Positions 12,126-24,734 of a DNA stretch of 64,000 bases are shown piece after piece. The stretch is from Siderastrea radians (lineage: Eukaryota > Cnidaria > Anthozoa > Scleractinia > Rhizangiidae), in the NCBI GenBank assembly GCA_964017195.1, contig OZ024896.1, forward strand, positions 186,001 through 250,000, read 5' to 3'. The position numbers and the translations under genes were made by a program. Numbering within the stretch: position 1 is the first letter of the stretch; every line of letters starts with the position of its first letter. The notes beneath the pieces were generated by a model, which was not told the DNA's origin, searched no databases, and saw only the letters and a list, made by a program, of their open reading frames with translations.

Positions 12126-12532
12126 AGCAACAGTTTTATTTTGTCTTTCCTGGTCTATTTCACGGTTATTCACGTGCAATGAATATTTATACACGCTGCA
12201 CTTGTGTCCTCTCGTGCGTTTATAATTCCTTCTCACAATAAAAAAAATATTCGTCTTCTGAGCTTGTTTCTCTTCATTTTTCGGCTCCCGTGTAATGCCA
12301 TCGTGGGCGTTAACATGTACGCAATCCGTAATTAAGAATGCTAAAACGTCAGTCAGTATTTAAAGAGTAATGGAAAAAAGTCTCCAGGAAAAAGTTCAGA
12401 AGACGAAAATTTTTTATTATTATGAGAAGGAATTATAAATGCACAAGAGGACGCAAGCGCAGCGTGTATAAATATTCATTGCACGCGAATAACCGTGAAA
12501 TAGACCTGGAAAAACAAAATAAAACTGTTGCT
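12126..12532. mobile_element. Foldback/MITE element, 407 bp
   Basis: Arms of about 138 nt at 12,126-12,263 and 12,394-12,532 are inverted complements at about 88% identity, beginning AGCAACAGTTTTATTTTG and ending with its complement. The central spacer is about 130 nt. There is no coding capacity. This is the structure of a foldback or MITE-type non-autonomous DNA transposon. A clean target-site duplication is not visible. Confidence 0.75.
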
Positions 12533-13575
12533 GCTGTGGTTTGGTCTGGTAGTAAAAACACAAGAATGCTGATATCATGGAAACAGGTTGACAAAACATT
12601 TTATTTTAACATGCTGTAGCATGGAACTGACCTACAGTATTCCCCACTTAGTGTATAAATAGTTGGATATTATTTTACAAGGCATAACCAAAAAAAATAC
12701 ACAATTGAACACGCACTTAAATATTATACAGCCTTGCAACAAAATTATTAAATTGTGATCAGCTGTAAGCTGAAGTTAATTGCAATGATTTTACTCGTTG
12801 AAGAAATAGTCAACAAATTCTTGCATAACTTTTCTGTAAAATCTGACCGATAACAGTGAGCAATACAGAGAAATTACAGAGCTCTATATGCTGGGTAAAA
12901 CTGTAAAGGCATAACAATTTTACATGAGCTCTGCTGATTTTCGGCCAATAAGCTCATTACGAAATTCGAAGTTAGGGAATTGAGATACTGTGAGGAAATT
13001 TTAACGCAGAAAAAAGACATAATGGTGGAAGAAAAGTGAAGGAAACTAAATGCAGTTACGCCTACTAAGTACTGACGTCTACTTCGCCGGCAAATTCAGT
13101 TCCTGTTCTTATTCAAGAGCCATGTTTCCTTTGTAGGGCGTGGCTTCTTCCAGGGTTGCGACTGGCTCTAAATCTTCATATTACGCGATGAAATTAGCCC
13201 CACTGATGTCCACCGATCAAATTTGGTAAGTGACCTATCTTTCACTGGAAGTGCATCATCCAAACCAGCGCTGGTTAACACAATGGTTGTTTTCTTTCAA
13301 ACTTTAAATTAAGTACTTGTGTATCTCTCAATCATGCCCTTGTCCTGTCTTTATTTTAAGAGAATTATGGCTGCCCGTCCAACAGACAAGATCAGAGTCG
13401 GGATTAGGGTTAGGCCATTAATTGGAAGGTAGGTTTGGACCGGTTGTTACAACTAGTCAATCTATAGATCTGACTGCTCATGATCACAGGGTAATCAGAT
13501 AGCTGGGAACCGAAAGCTGTGATTTTATAAACTAAACTGGCTGTGAAATGTTATTGTACATGTTCAGTGTACCTT
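12533..13575. other. AT-rich stretch without recognisable genes
   Basis: I see only short frames with no domain and no repeats shared with the rest of the window. Confidence 0.3.
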
Positions 13576-13579
13576 TGCT

Positions 13580-13830
13580 GCCAAGCGGAATTTCGCATTT
13601 CGCCACTAACTTTTCCGCTTTGGCTTTTCAGCATTTAGGATTTAGCTTTCAGCCCTCGGCGTTTTCCTGCCTTTTCAGCTTTCTGCATTTCGAGTTTTAT
13701 AGACTTCAGCTTTCACCGTTTTCGGAAGTTAGGATTTAGATTTGCAGCATTCGACATTTCGAGTTTTATGACTTCAGCTTTCTTTGAGAAATTTCAGCTT
13801 TCGCCGTTTCGGATTTAGCTTTCAGCACTC
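13580..13830. repeat. Degenerate TTTCAGC minisatellite
   Basis: The motif 'ttcagctttc' and relatives ('gcatttcg', 'ggatttag') recur about ten times in irregular spacing. The open frame through it is a by-product of the repeat. Confidence 0.5.
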
Positions 13831-14184
13831 ATTATTACCCTTACTATTAGTATACATAGAAAAAAATGAAGTTTGGGTCCTAGAAAATCAAAAGCGCTGT
13901 CAAGAGAAAACACCGCGGCAAAATGCACTGCGCATGAGTAGACGACTGAGCTTCCGGTCAATTTTTTTCTTTCCAGTCACTCACGCAAACAAAGAAATTT
14001 CCAGAGCACGAAATTCAAAAGCAAAAAGTAACAGTTTTAGAAAGAAAGTAGAAAAAATATCTTGTTGGAAAGCATTTTTTATACTTTAAGCGGCATACTT
14101 CTGCACCAAAGTGTTTACTACTTGCACCAAGGGTGAAATTACTATGTTTGGAGCCCCTCGCGCTCGAGGAGAGCATTGTTTTCA

Positions 14185-14594
14185 ATGCTAGTTCTTGTCG
14201 TGTTAGCTCATTTACTTTGTTTGGTCTTCGCTCAATGCTCAAGAAGGGGTAAGTCAGCTAGAAAATGTGGAGGTCTTAGCTATCCATTAGGTCCAGAACT
14301 AGCAAGGGCTGCTACACTCCCAGTGGGCTCGACAGTTTGTCGTGTCCACTGGGGCGAAGTACGCAGAAACAACAACAAGTGTTCGGTGCCGCGGAAGACT
14401 CATTCCAAAGCACTCCGCAAACAACCGATTCCGACAAGACTCCACTCAGTTCTGGATGCCATTGGCAAAGAAAAAGAACAGTACAATCCGGGGACGAGGT
14501 GGTGTACGGAATGCACTACGCAAGTTGACAAGGAAGACAAATTTATCACCCATCCTGAATACCAACCACCACCAACAAGAACGGCCAGACAAAA
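14185..14594 (+). CDS. Cys-containing exon of an unrecognised gene
   Basis: A frame open from ATG 14,185 runs about 137 codons to a possible GTTAGT donor at 14,595. It begins with a hydrophobic run (MLVLVVLAHLLCLVFAQC) and a GGTAAG site follows at about 14,247. Later it reads VCRVHWGEVRRNNNKCSVP and GTRWCTECTTQVDKEDKF, with the spaced cysteines of a small metal-binding module. The middle and end look conserved; the hydrophobic start may be an accident of unspliced sequence. I cannot name the gene. It could also be a transposon exon. Confidence 0.35.
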
Positions 14595-14599
14595 GGTTA

Positions 14600-15960
14600 G
14601 TTTAAATGCCCACCGATAATTTTTGTGAACTGTGGCAAAATCGCAAGATGTAAAAAAAAAAAAAAAAAAACGGGAAAGAAAAACACCGAGTAAACGATTA
14701 TCTTATTCCATCTTTGCGTTTCTCTATACAGTTGTTACAATGTATTTTCTTTATTGAGTTTAATTTAACAAATAAACAAGAAAGCCCACTGGGCATTTTA
14801 ACCGGCCATTCTGACCCTCCCCACCCCTAGGTTTCACAAATGTTAGCGCGATCCCCTTTTTTTACGAACCGGCGTGACGAAAAGTGTGATTGTGTGACAC
14901 AATATTTTGACTATAGCGGTACTGGATGACGTAATGTTTAAACTCTGATGACTCAGCTTATCTTTCTTATCGCTTTATTTGTGCTGAAAAACGCAAAATC
15001 ACTCAAACGTTGAATGTCGATATGAATTCGTCCACAACTGAGAATGCTCACACAGGGACGACGAAGTATTTACTGTTGTGCCTAGACCTTAAATACAAAC
15101 AGTGAACATAGCAGTAGAATCAAAAAACACGAGCTCGAGCAGATCGTCAGAGTATGGGGCACGTCAAGATATCTCATGACGTGATGTTTAAATCCAGTTT
15201 GCTAACCCGCTAACCAGGTAAACAAGCGAGCGGGGACGAAAGTCGCCCACGTCTTTGAAAGCTAACGCGCCTGTCGAGCCGCAATCGATTTCGCGCTCAC
15301 TCGCCTGTTTTTCTTTTCCTTCACTATCTACCTCTGAACGGAAAGTGAGACTGCTCGTAGCCTTTAGCGAACACCACACGCAAACCACACAAATCCGTCG
15401 ATAATATTCAGATATTTTCGTTCTTTCAATGCAAAAAGACTCGTAACACCTGCCTTATTAATAAAAAAACTCCTTATTAATGACGATTCCTTCGTATCAA
15501 CTTCTCGCCTCAAATAAACACTCATTTCTCTCCGTTCACAAGAACTATCATGTACTGATGTGCAATCAACTAATATTGCATCATCATACTAGTACCAATT
15601 CCTTCTCTTCCTAGCCCACGCCGGCAAAACGCAACTGTCCTTTTTGTCCGCTGCGAAATACAAGTTAGCCAATCAGAAACCTTACAATCCACTTCGCAAA
15701 CCACCCCCCCCCCCCGCATAAAACGCCAAGGGAAACTGCCTCTCACGCAAAACGCAACTTTCAAAGCAAATCACATTCACAGAAGCGTGATATGGTCCTG
15801 ACATTCACAAATCCTTCTGACTCCCACATTTTTACACCCCTCAAAATGTCAATCCCAATTAAAAAAACTCCTGCGCTAAAAAAAATTTCACCATAGCCAC
15901 TAACTAGATCAGACAACACAGTCAATTTCGCATTCAATCCTATTTTCGCATTCAATTCTA
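14600..15960. other. Non-coding stretch
   Basis: It holds a poly-A run near 14,652, a C13 run near 15,701 and no supported gene. Confidence 0.3.
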
Positions 15961-15961
15961 T

Positions 15962-17757
15962 CAAAAATAATGCACGCGCAAGAAGTGGCGCAAGAAGTTC
16001 TTGCGCCGCAAGAACATGCAAGCCCGCGCAAGAAGTGAAAGTGCTAGGTTTTTGCAGTTTACCCGCAAGAACATTCGAAACGCAAGAAGTTGAAAATCTA
16101 GCCGCAAGAAGTTACTAATGTTACCGCAAGCCGCAAGAAGGCGCAAGAAGTACTGAGGGTCCAGCCGAAGAAACTTGTAGTGCTCGTGTTAGTGTGAGGT
16201 ATTGCAAAAGTAATGAGAGCGAATCTCGCGCTCTATTCTCTTTGAAATATCACCGAGCTTTCGAGCGATTTTTCGTCGTGTTGGCGTGTTGGCGCGACAA
16301 TTCGCCAAGTCAAGCGAAAGTTCACAAGGCTAATCAAAAAATCAAGGAAGCAAATGTTCGAACAACCGAAGTATCGAAGAAAATTTACATCACGAAATGG
16401 AATATCCGCCAGCTTTCCGACTGCAAGATAAACACCCGGTAAACATGATCTCCGGCACATGACAAAACATGAACAATTTTTTTAAGCGTGTCTCAGATAC
16501 AGTGATACGGGTTCAACTCAGAACTGAGTCAATTCAGTTTTTCATTCCATCCAAGAAAAAGAAACAAAAAGGTCCAAAAGCTATAATTGCGGCAAACTGC
16601 GCGAACTCTTCTTTGACAGGCAAGACAAGACCAGACTTACACATGCAGGAGGTCATGCCATCGCGTGGGTGAAGTCATCAAGAATCCCTGCATCTTTACC
16701 AGTTTAATTTCCCAGCAAAAAAGGGATACTCGAAGAAATAGCATAGACATATGATTTCAACTACACATTCGCCTTTCGACACAGCTTGCTGCCCGGGGCT
16801 TGCTGTCTTGACGACTTAGAGAACTGCTCATGCATTGCGTTACAAAATGTCAATCAAGCAAATCATACCAAATTTGCATACGGCAGATTTGTGTTTACTC
16901 AGGTTAGAATTGACTTGCCGAATTTCTTTCAGATCGCGGAGTTTTAGTTTCCTTCAGACTTTTTTGGTTTACTTCGAAGATTTAAAATGTGATATCGACT
17001 TCAGCGTAATGAGTGGAACTATTTTTACAAACATAATGTGTTTTTCCAATTAAGACTTCGGGTATTATTTCTTCTCATCTGAGTGACCATGTTCATTTCT
17101 CACACGTGTGAGCGCAACTAATTAAAAGTATTTGTCCGAGTTTAATATGTTGGTGGAAGTACAGCAACACTGAACAGGTGAATGTCGGTTCTTTAATAAT
17201 GTGACTGATGGACTGTGCTTTGCCATTGTTCCTCATTTAAGTGAAATAAATCGAGCGAAACCTTTCGCGCCGCTAAGCGTACCGCATGTCTGGGACTCCG
17301 GGACACATAAACAATAACACGCGTGCTTCGTTTGAGTCTCGTTTCTCCCTAGCCGTTAAAAAATAACATAGAAGGCGACCAGTGTCAAATTCAGAACCTA
17401 GTGAACTCTTTATCGGATAAAAAATTCAAAACCGAAGAAAAAAACTTACAAGGGACCAAATAAACAACTGATTGCAAGTTACAAAGGCAGCCAATTTCGA
17501 ACGTGCCTTGCGCTATAAAGTGGTCTCTTTTTTACCTTCTCCGGGTTCCGGGTTTTTAAGATGTTAGGGCAAAGACGTTCTTGCGCTTACTTGCGGTCCA
17601 GATATCTTACCACAAAGAAGTTCTTGCGGTTTTAACTTCTAAACGCAAAGACGTTCTTGCGGCTTGCAGTATTCAAGTGCAGGCATCCTGCAAGTAGCCG
17701 CAAGAAGTTCTCGGCTTGCGGACGCAAAAAGAAGTTCTTGCGCGTGCATTATTTTTG
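15962..17757. mobile_element. 1.8-kb TIR element with CGCAAGAAGTT subterminal arrays
   Basis: The ends are perfect inverted repeats of about 21 nt (CAAAAATAATGCACGCGCAA at 15,962 and its complement ending 17,757). Inside each end lies an array of the motif CGCAAGAAGTT: about ten copies at 15,975-16,155 and, mainly in the opposite sense, about eight at 17,575-17,745. The middle has only short frames without domains. This matches a non-autonomous DNA transposon whose arrays could bind a transposase. No target-site duplication could be read. Confidence 0.7.
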
Positions 17758-18429
17758 GGCTGTACTGTACAAAAAACCCCAAACTTAAACAACCCTTCGC
17801 CGTTCATATCTTAAATACTGTAAATTAAAAGACAAAAACATAGGAAGGTAACATTCAGAAGACTAACATGCGCATGCGTCTTGTATAAGACAGTACCGCT
17901 CTTGAGTACCCGTACCACAAGCTTTACAGCACTTTCTTCGTATGTTAAGCCAACTTGCTTTCACCAAAAACCGTGTCCATTTTATAAACCGGCGGTCGCC
18001 ATGGCGACGGCCGGTTAATAATAAATGAAGAAACACTTCAAATGTCAAGATCCACTCGGAAAAAAGCGGCTCCACCACTGAGCTATTTACAATATGAATA
18101 GACAATGCAACACTTCTCCATTATTCTCCATTCTTATCATATTTTTTTTAATATATCTCAATCTATCCTATCCTATCCTCAATTTATAGGGTGCTGTAAA
18201 CATACAAACCACAACTGTTGAACAACTGAAAAAGGTACAGTAATTATTACAACGTGAATAGTTAAAAAATAAGTACCACAGCACACCACAGTATTACTTT
18301 TTTAGAAGAGAAATTTAAATTGACTGTTGCACTAAAAAAAAGAAATTTTTTAAAAGGTGTAAATATTCAGCAAAGGTAAAAATACAGTGGCACTAAATTT
18401 ATACAGTATTGTCTTTCTCTGATGCTTTG

Positions 18430-19440
18430 TTTATTTTCCCTTTTGATTTAGATTTGGCCCACAGTATTCGTGTCGGGAAGGAGGTCCTTACTTATGTGGC
18501 GCGGGCCCAAGCAATGTATTATCATTTCATGCGGCACTGGCCCTTGCATCGATCGATTTATGTAGAATTAAATCATGAAGTAAATCATGGAAAGGCTTCG
18601 TCACTGAGCGTTCGTCAGGTTTTAGAGGCGATGTTCAAGTCCAGAGCTGATGCAACTGTCAAAACCTACATGCCTGTCATTAAAAAGTTTATGGACTGGT
18701 GTAAAAAGTAGGCAAATATGCATGCAGTTACCTTTTCCTTTAGGTGTCGTATCCCCTTATTTGCTTGAAGTCCAGCAGTCTTGTACTTCTAGTTTTTCAG
18801 TCATTTTGGCTCATGCCGCCCTTAAATGGCTGCATTCATTCGTCCCTTGTCTTGATCGTGACCCGTTGGATAGTGATTTTTGCAGGAATATTGTCGAGTC
18901 TGCCACGCACCATAAATCGCAGCCGATTATGAAAAAGAAGCCTATTACCACAGAAATCATTAAGAATATCTTAGATGTTTATAGCAAGGAGAATGCTAAT
19001 TTAAAGGATCTTCATATTGCAGCGTTATGCTCTTTAGCCTTCGCCGGTTTTTTTTCCGGTATGATGAATTATGTAATATTGTTCCTAAGCATATTGAGTT
19101 TTGCAGTGGATAGGTAAGGATCTTCTTGCCTCGTAGTAGGACAGATATTTATAGAGAAGGGAATTATGTCCATATTAGTAAATCCAAGTCTAAGTACTGC
19201 CCTGTTGGTGTTTCACGAAGGTACTTGGATTTATCTGGCATTGACGTATGTAGCACTCTTCCTTTGTTTAGACCTCTTGTTTTTCACCGTAGTAGTTCTA
19301 GCTATACCCTAAGGGGTGGTAAGATTTCTTCCTCTACTTGTAGGGAGATTCTAAGAGATAGCTTAAGCCAGCTGGGCTATAGCCCTAATGATTATGGTCT
19401 TCATACTTTAAGATCCAGTGGTGCTACATCTGCGATGTAA
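18430..19440 (+). pseudogene. Tyrosine recombinase relic (Crypton/DIRS-type)
   Basis: Three consecutive frames carry pieces of a tyrosine recombinase. The first is an N-terminal SAM-like arm-binding segment (RADATVKTYMPVIKKFMDWC). The second is the catalytic-domain start (DLHIAALCSLAFAGFF, after which the expected Arg region is lost to a frameshift). The third carries KSKSKYCPVGV and the HxxR box (YGLHTLRSSGATSA), which runs into TAA before the catalytic tyrosine. At least two frameshifts and a 3' truncation make it inactive. The family is the XerD-like recombinases common in cnidarian genomes; which element class it came from is undecided. Confidence 0.65.
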
Positions 19441-21270
19441 TAGACTGTTGGATCCGCTTGCATATCCTCCCATATTTGTTGTTTGCCTTGTCTGTATTAA
19501 GGGAATTTAAGGGTAAAATAATTTACGTTCGTTTGAGCGCAACAAATTAGAACGTAATTGAACTTTTCGAAGCTATCCATTAAATCATAAGGATGTATTC
19601 CTTTTTTCTTCATTAGTTTAAACTTTTTTCTTTCTTGGAAATTTTTCATGTATATTTGGAATTCATCATCCGGTAGATTGCTCACCAGCTTATCGAGACT
19701 CGAGCTCAATGTATGTTTTTTCTTTAGCAATCTTGCCAATCTCTTGCATAATGAAATGTGAATCGTAACCTCTTAAATTGTGGAATATTACAGGAATTTT
19801 GATATCATCTGGTTTTCTTTTTGGTTTTAAATTACAATAGTCATGTGCTTACAAGAGCGCGTTATAGTTCCAAGTTGTAATAATGTGTCACAAGAGTCTT
19901 GGTATCTGTCTGTCTTAATGAAACAATTGAATGTAAGTTACATTGTCACTGGTGAAAGATGTGTATAAATTATCTTACTGTCGAGATGTGCTTAACAGAG
20001 AAATGAGTCTCATATATAGCAAGGAAGATGGCAATGCAAGATAATGTACATTTATAAACTGATAGATTATAGTACACAGAACATGTACCTAACTATACAC
20101 AGAGGACAGAAAATCATGTTGTTCCAAGGGAGTGTGTGTGAATGACATAAAAGATTACCAATAAAATGACAGACGTTAGCCTTCCTCAATTGATTGAAAT
20201 TCATTGACGTCATTTGAAGGTAAAGTAAAGTTTCAGAATAATACCTGGTTGAAAAGCTTTCTCATTATTCGAAGGAAGAGGTGCAATGTATCCACGACAA
20301 CTCTATCAAAGGGGACATGTGTTAAGGGCTCCTTGCTATTTCGCAAGCACTTATCTGCACTTTTTTGCAACAGTCCTGGAACATCCTCATGGTTGTTTGT
20401 TACAGGGTGTTTTGTTACCACTAAACTAAAAGGATGTTTTCTTTAGAGTGACACGTCATTTAAGCCTGGTTTAGTATGCTTCTTTTCATTTCAAACGAAA
20501 TGAAATAGGACGTAATCAAATGATTCAATTTTGAATGTTTCAAACGTTTGTTAAAAAATGCTATCAACTCATTGAGTGTATACTGTAACACTAAATAAAT
20601 CTGGTTTTCCAGTAAAGGGGTTGTGTTTGCATGTGTCATTTAAAGAACTATCTTATTGATTATTATCTGAAATAAAAAAACACTCAAAAAGTCAAGAATT
20701 TGTTCCTTGGAACATTTACACCATGTGCAAAAGTATTTGGCTTTCGCGCCAGAAAGTCCTAGCAATATGGCCAGAAATTCCAGTCACTGCACACCAACCT
20801 GACAAAAAATTCAAACAGAAAGCAAATTAGATTTCTTAGGACAATAGTAGCTGTCATCCAGCTATAACTTCCAACAATCGTTAGTAATGCTACAATGAGT
20901 TTCAAACGTGATGTTATAAATAAACATAACACGATCACTATTTATTGGTCTTCATTGACAATGTGCTTTTGGGTGTATCTATTAGATAGTGAGACGTGGG
21001 ATAGGGCCTATTTTCGTTTGGGCCACCAGCCAGGGTTACTTACATGTAACAACAAATTGGATATTTATGTCATTCGGCCAGTCCTCTCAAAGCAATAAAT
21101 GATATAATTCCTGATGAATTTAAATACGTATTTTCTGCAGAATGGGACTTGCTATTAAAATGTCAATATTCTGGTCCTGTACGGCTTTACAGACAGTTTG
21201 AAGGCCTCTTTGAAATCGGAAGGCATCGCATATTGCAGGTCATCCCAAGAGCTCATGGTCAGGAAACGTC
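19441..21270. other. Non-coding stretch
   Basis: Only short frames without domains or conserved repeats were seen. The frame on the minus strand at 19,497-19,739 is lysine-rich and unsupported. Confidence 0.3.
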
Positions 21271-21273
21271 GCA

Positions 21274-22006
21274 TTAATTCCACCTCGATTTCACGGTTAT
21301 TGGTGTAGGAACTTCCCAGTTAAGGCCATTATACCACTCGAAACTGAACAACCAAAAACCATAAACACTGCCATAATTGTGACCACAGTCTCTCAAATGA
21401 AGATGCAAATGCACGTTTGGTGTTATTACTAGCTTTCCGTATAAAGATTCGACGCTTTTGCAATAGTCCAAGAGTTTCTGGTCAGCAATAAGATCAGTTT
21501 TTGAAATGCAAGAACTGCAAAGGTAACGGCAAGCCAAAACAAAGTTTTGCCAACGATGAACATGTTCTTCACTTAAGATGCCTTCAAGAGCATACATAGA
21601 ATAGTAAAGAACCCGGTTTTTCCACTGATCTGCAGTAAATCCTCCATAGTTGGACCTTATGTTTCCAGGTAAACGACCTAGGTCTGATGGGGCCTCTACT
21701 TTCTCTATGCGTTTGTTCAACTTTCTTAGGTTTGCCTTTGTCAAAAGATCGTTTTCACACCAGATTTTGAACATCTTCTTTGCCAGTGGACAAGTCCTTA
21801 CGGTGTTTAAAGGCTGAAACTAATCTACGTTTAACATTAGTCCAAAGCTTCTTGGCAGTGACAGGAAGTCTCTGTTGTTCCAACGAATAATGATTTCCAA
21901 ACTTCACCATTATAAACATCACGGTAGGTGTTTTCATCGGCTTGACGATGTCGCCAATGTTCACATTTTTTCCACATGTGGACGTTTTAAGAGCGAATGT
22001 TGCCAA
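21274..22006 (-). pseudogene. CACTA (EnSpm)-type transposase remnant
   Basis: The minus frame at 21,274-21,774 contains LPGNIRSNYGGFTADQWKN, SMYALEGILSEEHVHRWQNF, SLYGKLVITPNVHLHLHL and YGFWLFSFEWYNG. In my knowledge this is the conserved C-terminal block of animal and plant CACTA transposases. The upstream minus frame at 21,755-22,006 overlaps it in another phase, implying a frameshift or exon junction. The upstream DDE catalytic part is missing, replaced by the inverted repeat that begins at about 21,985. It is non-functional. Confidence 0.6.
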
Positions 22007-23475
22007 AAATCAAACATTTTCGAAATATTGTGGCAACAGCTCCAATATCAATTCCGCTCATATTCTTATGTTAGGTAGACTTTAATGTGAAACAAATCAC
22101 TGCATAGTTCGTTTGGCTGAATATCGATTTATTTTCACGAAAATCAATATTAACGGAATTCGCTCAAAATACCGCTTTTGAAGCTCAAAATTTAAGGCAA
22201 ATCTCGAAGCTTCGCGTGACAAAATGAAGCATTCCAGAGCAATAAAAAGTAACCAAACTTGTAGACCGATGTTTAAATATATGTCAAAAGCAATTTCAGC
22301 AATTTCTGCTGATTTATTTACGAGCTCTAATTAAATTTATCCGACATAATTTTGACTAGATAAAAAGTATATCAAGTTTAACCCCTAAAAAAAGTATGTG
22401 GTACTTAATATTATTCGTCAAGAATCTGGATTTCAAGAGGAGAAGGGATGTCCTTTTAATTCCTTACAGGATTTTTTGGGGAAATTTATTGACGCGATGT
22501 TATAGAATTTTAAAGTTGGACAAAATGCGTTGATTCAAGCGACCAGAAAAGTCAGCCTAATTAACTCAGTGTACACATACACAAACAACTTCACGTTTAC
22601 CGCAGGTTTTGATCAGCCAACAACCGATTTTAACACAAAATCCTCTAACCTTCATGTTGCTGTATCACAGATGAGAGCTGTGGTCCTTGTTAATGATAAA
22701 ATTCAAGCAAACTGCAAGGAAACTTGACAGGATATCGCAACTTACCATGTCGTTTCACCGAAAATCCGCCGTTTTTGATGTGAGGATTCTCTTTTCCTAT
22801 TTTCGTTAGAAAACAGGCTTAAGGTGTTGTACAAAAGATGCCGTTCCTTAGAAACTAGCTCTGAACTGAACAGCGAGACAAGAAGTCGTTAATACAAAAA
22901 CATCTGTTGCTTTGGGTGATGCCGCTAATTAATTCAGGCAGAACGAGTTTTAGTGAAATCGACAACTGCAGGCATGTACCGCGGTAACGAAATTTTGAGT
23001 GCATCGGGTGACTTTGGGGAATAAGGTTAAATTGTTTTTTCAAATAAGCTATTCTTGTCATTCTACGTTTATTAATTTAAGGACTGAGCGAAGATTCTCA
23101 GTAGATTGGTTTCAGATGAACACTTAAAAATGCGTGAAACTGAAAAAACGTACGTTGGTTGCGTGACATTAACCATAGAGCTTTTTTCTGGTGGGCAGGG
23201 CGAAGGGATTTAAAAAATATATTCTGTTGGTTTTCGAAGAGGTAGCACAGTTAATGAATTATGGCTGGATTAAAATACAAAGTTGGACATGAAAATCTCC
23301 TTTTCAGTCTGAGAATGTTTTCTTTCTTTTTGTTTAGGGTGGGGTGGGGTTTGGGCTAAAGGTGTTTGAAAAGACGTTTAAGAGAATACTAAATCGACTG
23401 ATTGTAAGTGCCCGGGTGAAAGTGGTAGTATAAGTAAATGATTCTTGGCATTAAAGGATTTTCAAATAAAGTGGA
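21985..23475 (+). repeat. Left arm of a 1.5-kb inverted repeat
   Basis: Sequence from about 21,985 to 23,475 is complementary in order to 26,245-24,735. Identity is high in the outer 850 nt (for example 'aattccgctcatattcttatgttagg') and lower toward the centre ('aaggactgagcgaagattctcagtagattgg'). A 65-codon frame at 22,530 is shared by both arms but has no recognised domain. Confidence 0.75.
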
Positions 23476-24734
23476 GCTTTTCCATCTCTTGTTTCAGAAC
23501 TCACCTAACCCCACCTTTAATGTATCAATTATGCAGAAGTGAAACCTTTTGCTTTACAACATCACACAACATTCAAGCCAGCCACCTGCATGTGATAAAG
23601 CTTTGTTCAGTAATTATAAAAGCGGATCGGAAAGGAATTTGCAGGTTCTCGATTTTCTGAAAACTGATTTCACAGACCCAAAAGGCTCCGATTAGAAATA
23701 CTTAGTCCGCGCCTGCACCCTTTCCTCGTGTGTTTTAATATTCTTTAAAGGCATCTTGAGGGGACGTGGACATCTATGTCACCCTCATATCAAGGTCTTC
23801 GAATACCTTTAAGAGTGATAGCGGGTCGCTGTAAAATGACAGTTTTGAGGACTTAATTTTTAATCAAGGCTCGCTTGGAATTATTTTCTTGGAATTACCT
23901 TTCCCTTTTGCTTAACCGACCCACTTTCGCGAGGATGGGGGCGATGGGTGGGTGGGGGGTGGGGGGGGGGTTGGAAACCTACTTAAGGGGAAACCTTTTC
24001 ATGTTGGGGGATTAAGGGTTCAAACTTCCCCCTTCTCTTAGCCTTCAACCCCGGCTGCGCCCTCATTTTGTTGGCTCACGCTCTTTGCGTTTTTCGTTTG
24101 CAAACTTTATGACTCGGCCAAACTCATTCAACATTATTCAGCAATCTTGAGCACAACTTTGTTGTGCGATGTTGAACAAGGTGGGCAAACGAATTCAATA
24201 CTTTTAAGCACACCTGAGAACATAGAAAAAGTTGAATCAATATTACAGAACATCATTGCACAGAGTGGCACACCTGAGAACAAAAGAAAAGTCGGCAAAA
24301 TTGTGAAACATCATTAAGCTAGAAGGCCAAACTTGTTTTAAAAATTCAACAGCGTTGATCGGTGTTGAATAGAACGTTCAACCCCCCAGTTAACCGTTTT
24401 GTAGTTTTCTTCACTGTTGGAAGCTTTAAAAAAAGACTGCACGCACTACAGTGTCAGTCGAGTAGAGTCGTTTATCGTTGGTGCCTGTTGAGCATCGAAA
24501 GCGGAAAACCCAAGACTCATAAAAAGTCATCCAAGTTAAGCCCGTCGTGGGTTGTATTTTGTGCCATAGGACGAAGCTCTTAACAATCTTGCAGATCATT
24601 AAATTTATTCCCTGAGAACCGATACGAAATTTGATTTCTTATTAATGTCTATTCTCCGTAAATAATTGTCTGTGTGTTAAATGTACACTAGCACGTAAAT
24701 ACGAACAAGAACCAGGTAAAAATAAAAAGGAGGT
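23476..24734. other. Spacer of the large inverted repeat
   Basis: It holds a run of G tracts at about 23,936-23,971 (GGGG, GGG, GGG, GGGGGG, G10) able to form a quadruplex, and short degenerate repeats ('gcacacctgagaaca' twice near 24,210 and 24,270). No gene was supported. Confidence 0.45.
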
